NCBI RefSeq assembly: GCF_024721315.2
Contig: NZ_JANFAK020000023.1
Coordinates: 1-64,000 of the forward strand
DNA from: Streptomyces sp. Isolate_45
GTDB lineage: Bacteria; Actinomycetota; Actinomycetes; Streptomycetales; Streptomycetaceae
Direction of reading: 5' to 3'
Length of the DNA stretch: 64,000 bases
The position numbers and the translations under genes are program-made. Position 1 is the stretch's first letter, and each line of letters opens with the position of its first letter. The notes below the pieces were generated by a model, which was given only the letters and a program-made list of their open reading frames with translations, was not told where the DNA came from and searched no databases. This document shows, piece after piece, positions 58,353 through 64,000 of the stretch.

Positions 58353-59738
58353 TCAGGCGGACGGCACCCAGCGTTCCGGCACCGTCTCGGACTCCCTCAC
58401 CGTTCCCTGACGTCGGGCGGCCGCCAGGCGGGCAGCCTGCGCCGCGACCGGCGCGAGGTCCGTGGGGGCGCCGCCCGACTCCGGTGGCACGACACGTCGG
58501 CCCATCAGTTCCACTCGGCGGGCCTGTTCCGTCGGGAACACGTCGGCGGGCAGGAACCACGAGGCGGCGCCGGTGACGTCCACCTGGCGCAGCAGGCCCT
58601 CGGCGGCGAAGTGCAGCCGGTAGCCGAGGTATTGGAGGTCGGTGTCGAAGAGCAGGGTGCCGGTGACGTGTCCTCGGGCCTGCCGGGCCCAGTACGCCAG
58701 TTTGCCAACGGCAGCCGGCAACCTGCGGGCCCGGCCGATCGCCGCCGCGTACCCGTCGGCCTCCACCCCGCCCTCGGCGAAGCGGCCCGTACCGGTCAGG
58801 GTGATGGGGCCGGGCTCGGCGCCGGTACGGAATTCCAGCCGTCCGTCACCATCGCCGTCCGCGGTATGGCGGCTCCACAGGTCGTGGTACCGGGCCGTGC
58901 TGACCGCTGCGGTGTCAAGGGCAGCCGCGACGACGGTGACCCGGGCGGCCGGGTTTCCGTTGAGGAGCGCTTCCGCCGTGGCCAGGGCGTGGTCCCCGCC
59001 GCCGGCCACGATCCAGCGGTCGGCGGCCGTCACGGCGGTTCGCCCGTACACCAGTGCGTCACCGAAGCAGAGCGGTCCGGCGGCGTCCGCGGTGGCCTTC
59101 AGGAAGGCGGCGAACGCCCGGATCGCCTCGATCGGAGCCGTGGACGGGGTCAGCAGGCCCGGGTCGACACCGTCCAGCAACGCCATTACGTCCGCCGGGC
59201 CGCCTCCCTGGTTCAGTACGTCGACGAGTGCGGTCGCCGGCCCGCGCGCCACCGGACCCAGCCCGGCCAGATCGGCCAGCAGCACACCCGCGGCCCGGTC
59301 GAAGGAGTGCAGGGCGGGGCCGGTACCGGGCACGAGCTGTGGGGGCAGGCCGGGGGCGAGCGTCGGTATGCCCTCGATGTCGACGATGATCTGGTCGGCC
59401 GCCCTCGCGGGGTGGACGGCCGCGACCAGACGGCGTTCCTGATCAACAGCCAGCTCGGCGGTGCCGTTCACCACCGGGCCGGAAGAGGCGAGCTGGTCCA
59501 GCCACATCCGGACGGCAAGCGTCGGTACACGCTGCGTGGGGGCGGCGTACGTGTAGGGATCGAAGCCGTGGACGTCCAGGTGGCGCAGCTGATCGGGGGT
59601 TTGGCCGAGCTCGGCGAGAACACCTCGGTGGAACATGCCGCCGCAGTCGTCGACCAGCACGGCCCCCGCCGGGCGGGCCAGGGCCGCGGGCCCGCCCCCG
59701 ATCATCATCTCCACAGGCCGATGGATGTTGTCGCTCAT
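58353..59738 (-). CDS. Unrecognised 461-residue protein with a Rossmann-like segment
   Basis: A full-length gene by start, stop and codon bias, but not assigned. It begins MSDNIHRPVEMMIGGGPAAL and has two acidic N-terminal motifs (VLVDDCGGMFHRGV, HLDVHGFDPYTYAAP). The middle (about residues 235-262) reads DRWIVAGGGDHALATAEALL and VTVVAAALDTAAV, a strand-Gly-rich-loop-helix-strand typical of nucleotide binding. The C-terminus has ASWFLPADVFPTEQARRV. No membrane segment or signal. It may be a dinucleotide-binding oxidoreductase. It is convergent with the MFS transporter. It contains only one Cys, so it is probably cytoplasmic. Confidence 0.7.
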   Translation of the reverse strand: MSDNIHRPVEMMIGGGPAALARPAGAVLVDDCGGMFHRGVLAELGQTPDQLRHLDVHGFDPYTYAAPTQRVPTLAVRMWLDQLASSGPVVNGTAELAVDQERRLVAAVHPARAADQIIVDIEGIPTLAPGLPPQLVPGTGPALHSFDRAAGVLLADLAGLGPVARGPATALVDVLNQGGGPADVMALLDGVDPGLLTPSTAPIEAIRAFAAFLKATADAAGPLCFGDALVYGRTAVTAADRWIVAGGGDHALATAEALLNGNPAARVTVVAAALDTAAVSTARYHDLWSRHTADGDGDGRLEFRTGAEPGPITLTGTGRFAEGGVEADGYAAAIGRARRLPAAVGKLAYWARQARGHVTGTLLFDTDLQYLGYRLHFAAEGLLRQVDVTGAASWFLPADVFPTEQARRVELMGRRVVPPESGGAPTDLAPVAAQAARLAAARRQGTVRESETVPERWVPSA

Positions 59739-59830
59739 CGGCGTTCCCCCTCTCCGGTGATCATGTGCGCCAGAGTAGCCCCGCGTACCTGTGCGTGGTC
59801 GTGAGGTCCGCCCCGCCCTCCGTCTTCGAC

Positions 59831-60286
59831 TCAGTGATCCTCACCCGGCTCCCGCGTCTCGAACGCCTGGGCCACGGCAAGGCTGTCCTCGTAGACGTGG
59901 TGCCGAACGACGAGGCCGTCCTCGACCGTGAGGTGCAGCGCGAACCGGGCGCGATAGGGGCGTCCGGTGGAGCGGGCGGTCCGGCGGATCTCGCCGAGCA
60001 CGACCGCGTCGCCGCCGTCGACGAGGATGCGTTCGATCTCGGTCGCCGCCTGTCCGGGCACGTGGTGCGCGGCGAGGTCCCGGTAGTGGGCCTCGGCGTC
60101 GGCCCGAGTGGAACGGTGGCGGATCCAAGGGGTGTCGGTTCGACCGTGCTCGGCCTCCGGCCAGTCCAGTTTCCAGTCGCTCCGCTCGGCATACATCTCA
60201 GCGATGCGTTCGGCGTCGCCCTCTCCGATCCGGCGCAACAGTTCTTCCAGCACGGCACGGGTGGTCGTAGCTGCGTCCGTGGTCAC
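59831..60286 (-). CDS. SnoaL-like (NTF2-fold) protein
   Basis: This 151-residue protein reads AVLEELLRRIGEGDAERIAE, MYAERSDWKLDWPE, HYRDLAAHHVPGQAATEIER, ILVDGGDAVVLGEIRRTARS and ALHLTVEDGLVVRHHVYEDS. The pattern of an N-terminal helix pair, A-E-x-x-x-W, and a final strand with V-x-x-x-H-x-Y-x-D-S is the SnoaL_2/nuclear-transport-factor-2 fold of small ketosteroid isomerase-like or binding proteins. ATG at 60286. It lies next to another SnoaL-like gene (60806) on the same strand. No substrate. Confidence 0.9.
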   Translation of the reverse strand: MTTDAATTTRAVLEELLRRIGEGDAERIAEMYAERSDWKLDWPEAEHGRTDTPWIRHRSTRADAEAHYRDLAAHHVPGQAATEIERILVDGGDAVVLGEIRRTARSTGRPYRARFALHLTVEDGLVVRHHVYEDSLAVAQAFETREPGEDH

Positions 60287-60367
60287 GGCTCATCCTCCGA
60301 TCGGCCATCCGCGTCCGACTGACGCGGCCGGATCAGCATTCTCGCCGGCACCGACCGATCGGTGCGA

Positions 60368-60666
60368 TTACCTCACGGGTAACGACACCATGGTCGGCGC
60401 GCGGTCGGAGGCGAGGAAGGCCGCGGCGTGGGCGACGTCTTCGAGACGGGGCCGGCGGTGGAACAGGGTCACGGTCGCCTCGGGTCGTCCTCGGGCGGGC
60501 TCGACGGGTCCGGCGAGCCGGGAGAGAGCGGCCAGGCCGACCGGATGCCGTGCGGCCCGAGTTCGCCGGCGAGCCGGCGGCACGGACCGGAGAGGGCCGA
60601 CCAGGCGATATGGGAACCGCCCAGGCCCGGAACGGCTTCCCGGCCGCCACCCATGGCCAGGATCAC
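60368..60666 (-). pseudogene. Broken short-chain dehydrogenase
   Basis: Frame 1: MILAMGGGREAVPGLGGSHI and AWSALSGPCRRLAGELGPHG followed by IRSAW; frame 2: VTLFHRRPRLEDVAHAAAFL and ASDRAPTMVSLPVR. These are the active-site helix to C-terminal part of SDR proteins (family text G-G-x-x-x-P-x-x-G-L-G-G-x-x-x-x-x-A-A, then L-x-D-V-A-x-x-x-A-F-L-A-S-D). The catalytic Y-x-x-x-K is changed to H-I-A-W-S and the N-terminal Rossmann half is absent. A degenerate relic. Confidence 0.6.
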
Positions 60667-60805
60667 CGCGCTGCGGACCGACCGCGGGCTCCGCGCGTAC
60701 GAAGTGGTCGGGATGCCGGGGTCGGTAGACGCTCCTTCCTCTCCGGCCCGGGTAACGGCAGGGCCTTACGGGTGTGCGCGTCGTGCGGCGAGGGGCCTAC
60801 CGGCG

Positions 60806-61252
60806 TCAGTCGCAGGCGGGTGCGGGTGCGGGCGCGGGGGCGGGTGAGATCTGCTGCATGAGGCTGAGCAGGTCCGGAGCGACCCACTCCTCGGCGATCC
60901 GATCGCCCTCGAAGCGGTAGACCTCGACGCTCCGGTATCCGACCTCGCGGCCCGTCGCCTGGAACTGCTGGAACGTGCCCTGGTGCGTGCCCTGGAAGTG
61001 GACCAACACCGTCACCTTGTCGGCGACACCGAACATGTCCTGGACGTCGATCTTCAGGTCGGGGAAGGCATCCTTCATGATCTTGGTGCCCCGCGACCAG
61101 ACCTCCCGGCCGTGCAACGGCTCCGGGCATCCGGGGACGTGGGCGGTGAAGCCTTCGGTCAGCATCAGGGCCGCCTTGTCGAGATCGTCGCTCTCCACGA
61201 GCCGGTACGCGGTGCGCAGCAAGGCCATGTTCTTCTCGACGGTGGCGGTCAT
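60806..61252 (-). CDS. SnoaL-like polyketide cyclase/ester cyclase-type protein
   Basis: This 148-residue protein reads MALLRTAYRLVESDDLDKAA, LMLTEGFTAHVPGCPEPLHG, REVWSRGTKIMKDAFPDLKI, DVQDMFGVADKVTVLVHFQG, QFQATGREVGYRSVEVYRFE and GDRIAEEWVAPDLLSLMQQI. The strand order and the G-x-x-x-E-W-x-A-P-D-x-x-x-x-M-x-Q ending are the ester-cyclase/SnoaL group. ATG 61252 follows GGAG. The C-terminal PAPAPAPAPA tail is an oddity. Whether it cyclises a polyketide or isomerises a steroid-like molecule is unknown. Confidence 0.9.
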   Translation of the reverse strand: MTATVEKNMALLRTAYRLVESDDLDKAALMLTEGFTAHVPGCPEPLHGREVWSRGTKIMKDAFPDLKIDVQDMFGVADKVTVLVHFQGTHQGTFQQFQATGREVGYRSVEVYRFEGDRIAEEWVAPDLLSLMQQISPAPAPAPAPACD

Positions 61253-61566
61253 GTCGGAGCTCCTCCCGGAGGTCGCCCTGCACGCTCGGTCAGCGCTGCG
61301 GGCCGGATGGAGCCCAGTAGAAACCCTGACGTCGCGACAGGGTCAACCGTGCCGCCCGCTCGGCGGCCGAACCCCGACGAGGTACCGCGGGAATGCGTGG
61401 ACGACATCGACGACCTCAGCCGCGAGAAGCCCCGACGACCGCTGCGGGGCCGACTGCCGATCCTTGGCTCATACCTCGCGTGTATCGAGGTCGCTCACCC
61501 GACAGAGGGAGGGGGATCGTTCCGGTGGCCGATGCCGCCTGACGCGGTCGATGAGACGTTCGGACC
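61253..61566. other. No gene recognised
   Basis: Divergent spacer between the ester-cyclase-type gene and the membrane protein. No clear promoter. Confidence 0.35.
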
Positions 61567-62580
61567 ATGACCGGTGCTGAACGAACGACGAAGGCGCTGT
61601 GGAGCGCCTGGTGGCAGGAATGGCCGCGCTGGGTGGCCGGGGCAACGGTGTTGTGGGCCGTGCTGTACGCCGGCTTCGGCCTGGCGTGCGCGCTGAACGG
61701 GACCGCCTTGTCCTACCACGGCGGCGGGCAAGGGGCCTCCGGGCTCGGATGGGCGGTCACGGCGGTGGGTGCGCAGGCCGCCGTGGTCAGCGGAGTGGTG
61801 GTGCGGTACGGGCCTGGGCCGGTGCTACGGGTGCTGCTCCGGGTGACCTGCGGGCTGGCCGGTATCACCGCCTTCAGCCTGCTGATGGATATGATCACGC
61901 TGATGGTCGGTCAGGGGGTGGACAGCCCGGCCTCCGCTGCGAACAAGGCCCTCGCGGCGGTCGGGGCGGTCCTCCTGGCTGCCACGGCCCGGTCCGACGG
62001 CCACCTCGCCGTTCCGGCTGTACGAGCGCCTTCCGATGTACGGTGGCGCCTCGAACTCGTCGCCTGGGCAGGGACGTTGTCCTTCGTCCCGTACGTGGCG
62101 ATGAAACTGGTCTGGGCGTCCGGCGGTACCTTCGCCGGGATCACCGGCGAGGAGATGTTCGCGGTCTCCGAGCGGAACGGCGCCTCCGGGATCTTCCTCA
62201 CCCTGGAGTCGTGGGGTCTGGATCCCACCGCGCTCCTGGCCGCGCTCGGCAGCTTCCTGCTCTGGGGCCTGGTCCGCCCCTGGGGACGGGTCTTCCCGCG
62301 CTGGACGCTGTTCCTGCGCGGCCGACGGGTGCCGCGCTGGCTCCCCCTCACCCCGGCCCTGCTCGGCGCTGCGACACTCGCCCCTTACGGCGTCGTGGGG
62401 GGCGGATACCTGGCCCTGGCCACGGCCGATGTGGTGACGATACGGCGTGGCGACTTCCCCTCCTCGGACGACGCACTGCTGGTCGGCTGGATCGGGATGG
62501 TCGCCTTCGCCGTCTACGGTGTCGCCCTCACCATCGCGGCCCGCTCGTACTGGGTTCGGACGCGTCCGCCCGCCCCATGA
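61567..62580 (+). CDS. Integral membrane protein with about eight helices
   Basis: This 337-residue protein has hydrophobic segments at VLWAVLYAGFGLACAL, VTAVGAQAAVVSGVVV, LLRVTCGLAGITAFSLLMDM, ALAAVGAVLLAATA, LVAWAGTLSFVPYVAMKL, LLAALGSFLLWGLV, LLGAATLAPYGVVGGGYLAL and VGWIGMVAFAVYGVALTIAA, suggesting eight helices. A helix-capping D-M-I-T and W-x-S-G loops are visible. No recognised domain or motif; the family may be actinobacterial. ATG at 61567 lacks a strong Shine-Dalgarno. Function unknown. Confidence 0.75.
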   Translation: MTGAERTTKALWSAWWQEWPRWVAGATVLWAVLYAGFGLACALNGTALSYHGGGQGASGLGWAVTAVGAQAAVVSGVVVRYGPGPVLRVLLRVTCGLAGITAFSLLMDMITLMVGQGVDSPASAANKALAAVGAVLLAATARSDGHLAVPAVRAPSDVRWRLELVAWAGTLSFVPYVAMKLVWASGGTFAGITGEEMFAVSERNGASGIFLTLESWGLDPTALLAALGSFLLWGLVRPWGRVFPRWTLFLRGRRVPRWLPLTPALLGAATLAPYGVVGGGYLALATADVVTIRRGDFPSSDDALLVGWIGMVAFAVYGVALTIAARSYWVRTRPPAP

Positions 62581-62630
62581 GTGTCCACACGGGGTGTCCG
62601 GCGGTGGGAATGCCCCGAGAGCGTGTCGGG

Positions 62631-63401
62631 TCAACCGACCGCGAAGGTGGCGCCGGGTGCGGCGTGGTCGATCGGACCGGCGAAGCGGGTCGCGGCACGG
62701 GCAACCGCCTGTTGCGGGGTGAGGAAGGGCCCCACGTGTGTGACGATCAGCCGTCGCGCCCGGGCCGCGTCGGCCGTGTCACCGGCGTCCTCCGGTGTGT
62801 GGTGCACCGGCTCGCCCTCGGTCGGGACCTGCGGGCTGTCGGCCTCGCACAGCAGCACGTCGCACTCCTCGGCCAGGTTCGTCAGACCGGGGCAGGGTGC
62901 CGTGTCCCCGGAGTACACCAGAGATCGGCCCGCCGCCTCGACGCGAAGGGCGAAGGCGGGGCAGCCGTGCCGCACCGCCCGGCTGGTCAACGTCACCCCG
63001 CCGACGCGCACTTGATGTCCGTCATGCAGTTCATCGATGTCGAAGGCGGATTCGATCGGGCTGCGGGTCGAGGAGTTGGTGAGGAAGTGTGACAGCCGAT
63101 CGGCGATGCCCGGCGGGCCGTAGAGGGGGATGGGCGCGGCGAGCCGGATGTCGGCGTGGAGCGCCCCGTAGTAGGCGGTGAGGAGGTCCGCGCTGTGATC
63201 CGCGTGCAGGTGCGAGATCCAGATCGCATCCAACTCGTCGAGCCGAACGTGCCGTCGCAGCTGAGCCAGGGTCCCGGTACCCGCGTCCACCCACAGCCGC
63301 GTGTCCCCACTGGACACAAGGTAGCCCGAGCAGGGATTGTCCACACTCGGATAGGGCGTCGCGGATCCCAGAACCGTGAGCCGGAGAAGATCGCCGGTCA
63401 T
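62631..63401 (-). CDS. Metallo-beta-lactamase-fold hydrolase (RNase Z-like)
   Basis: This 256-residue protein. RLTVLGSATPYPSVDNPCSG opens the fold; the zinc motif is WISHLHADHSADLLTAYYGA (H-x-H-x-D-H), followed by VRHGCPAFALRVEAAGRSLV (His ligand), YSGDTAPCPGLTNLAEECDV (the Asp ligand with G-D-T) and LIVTHVGPFLTPQQAVARA (last His). Cys residues around the site are unusual. The GSATPYP start resembles the RNase Z/cyclic phosphodiesterase group; the substrate cannot be assigned. ATG at 63401 gives the closest fit. Convergent with the membrane gene. Confidence 0.93.
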   Translation of the reverse strand: MTGDLLRLTVLGSATPYPSVDNPCSGYLVSSGDTRLWVDAGTGTLAQLRRHVRLDELDAIWISHLHADHSADLLTAYYGALHADIRLAAPIPLYGPPGIADRLSHFLTNSSTRSPIESAFDIDELHDGHQVRVGGVTLTSRAVRHGCPAFALRVEAAGRSLVYSGDTAPCPGLTNLAEECDVLLCEADSPQVPTEGEPVHHTPEDAGDTADAARARRLIVTHVGPFLTPQQAVARAATRFAGPIDHAAPGATFAVG

Positions 63402-63475
63402 CGGCGAAGTCCGGATCGCTTGCTCCACACGGGCGGAAGTGCCTTCGCGCGCTGTGGTGATGACGTGCCCCGGGG

Positions 63476-64000
63476 TCACAGTTGGGGAACGTACGGGGCG
63501 AGACCGATGATGAGGACGGACCGTTCGCCAGGTCCTGGCTCCGAGCCCGCGCGGACCGGGCCGACGTAGTGGCTGACCCTGTGGTCGTGGACGGCGTATC
63601 CGTCCAGTGGGTCGGTGAGGGTGAATTCGGCGTGGATGTCCGCCCAGGGGTCATCGGGTTGGAGGCCCGCGCTGCCGGGTGTGGCGATGACGTTCTGCCC
63701 ACCGGTGACGTTGGCACGGCTGATGAGGTGGGCGAAGGTGAACGTGCCGGCCGAACCTCCGTCCTGGTGAAGGCAGTTCGGGGAGGAGACGGCGTCCTGG
63801 TCGGGACGGTCGACGCCGAGCCTGATCAGGTGGACGCCGGCCCACAACGGTCGTCTCCCCAGGTCCCTCAGGGACAGGACCTGCTCGATGTCCCAGCGCA
63901 GGAGCCGCAGCAGCAGGGCGTTGCCGCGCAGGACCTCGGGGACGTCGGGGAGCACGCGCCGCGGCCGCGGGGAGTCGGGGTCTCCCTCACCCTGGGAGAA
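63476..64000 (-). CDS. 2OG-Fe(II) dioxygenase family protein (partial, runs off the window)
   Basis: The frame is open from the stop at 63476 through the window end without a start, so the N-terminus lies beyond 64000. Readable residues include LLRLLRWDIEQVLSLRDLGR, IRLGVDRPDQDAVSSPNCLH, QDGGSAGTFTFAHLISRANV, TGGQNVIATPGS and DGYAVHDHRVSHYVGPVRAG. The pattern H-Q-D-G followed by V-H-D-H-R-V-S-H-Y-V-G-P-V is the metal-ligand signature of the actinobacterial 2OG-Fe dioxygenase family. Fe2+/2-oxoglutarate-dependent oxidation is the family activity; the substrate is not known. Confidence 0.85.
   Translation of the reverse strand, partial: FSQGEGDPDSPRPRRVLPDVPEVLRGNALLLRLLRWDIEQVLSLRDLGRRPLWAGVHLIRLGVDRPDQDAVSSPNCLHQDGGSAGTFTFAHLISRANVTGGQNVIATPGSAGLQPDDPWADIHAEFTLTDPLDGYAVHDHRVSHYVGPVRAGSEPGPGERSVLIIGLAPYVPQL

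Noticed and set aside
55708..58410. 900-codon plus-strand frame
   Set aside because: It runs antisense to the GlxA regulator and out of frame over the MFS gene. Both have clear family motifs.

Overview
The window is high-GC actinobacterial DNA and almost certainly Streptomyces. The support is third-position G/C near 95% in real genes, frequent GTG and TTG starts, a WhiB-like gene, a chaplin, a snapalysin, SpoIIE/RsbW/STAS partner-switching genes and DUF families typical of the genus. There are no rRNA or tRNA genes, no ribosomal operons and no CRISPR array. Gene density is modest and many genes are decayed: split, frameshifted, internally deleted, or left as transposase stubs. That is the texture of an accessory region or chromosome arm.

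Region 1 (1-6.3 kb). A Tn554-like transposon (about 971-6143) sits inside a small WhiB-family gene. It carries tnpA, tnpB and tnpC in one overlapping operon plus a SAM-methyltransferase passenger. The two wbl halves (858-970 and 6142-6288) join in frame, and the insertion falls between the two cysteine codons of the C-R-R-C cluster motif. tnpA carries what looks like a one-base deletion.

Region 2 (7-22.7 kb). This holds snapalysin, a CorA-type Mg2+ channel, a MazF/PemK-like protein with a duplicated C-terminal tail, and small hydrophilic proteins. It also holds a CHASE3-type histidine kinase translationally coupled to a receiver/PP2C phosphatase, with a divergent response regulator, a secreted HEYGH metallopeptidase and a NarL-type regulator. 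A secreted/membrane small-protein pair follows. A piece of snpA is duplicated at 20.05-20.22 kb.

Region 3 (23-45 kb). Mostly single genes: membrane proteins, two STAS proteins, three GNATs, VOC proteins, a SixA-like phosphatase, a methyltransferase, a nitroreductase, a DHFR-like reductase, a secreted crystallin-like protein with a TTA codon, phosphoglucomutase and a short chaplin.

Region 4 (45-64 kb). This contains an alpha/beta hydrolase, and a DUF4386 membrane protein divergent from a TetR regulator with two perfect palindromes between them. It also contains AraC and GlxA regulators, a quinone-type oxidoreductase, an RsbW-like kinase, an MFS exporter, SnoaL-like proteins, a metallo-beta-lactamase-fold hydrolase and a 2OG-Fe dioxygenase cut by the window end. 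The most striking gene is a secreted ADP-ribosyltransferase of the pierisin/Scabin type (54489-55214).

Decay recurs throughout: maleylpyruvate isomerase, serine hydrolase, Ku, SDR, methyltransferase, regulator, IS701 and IS5 fragments. All calls were made by reading the sequence without any database search. Family names rest on motifs and remembered family architecture.
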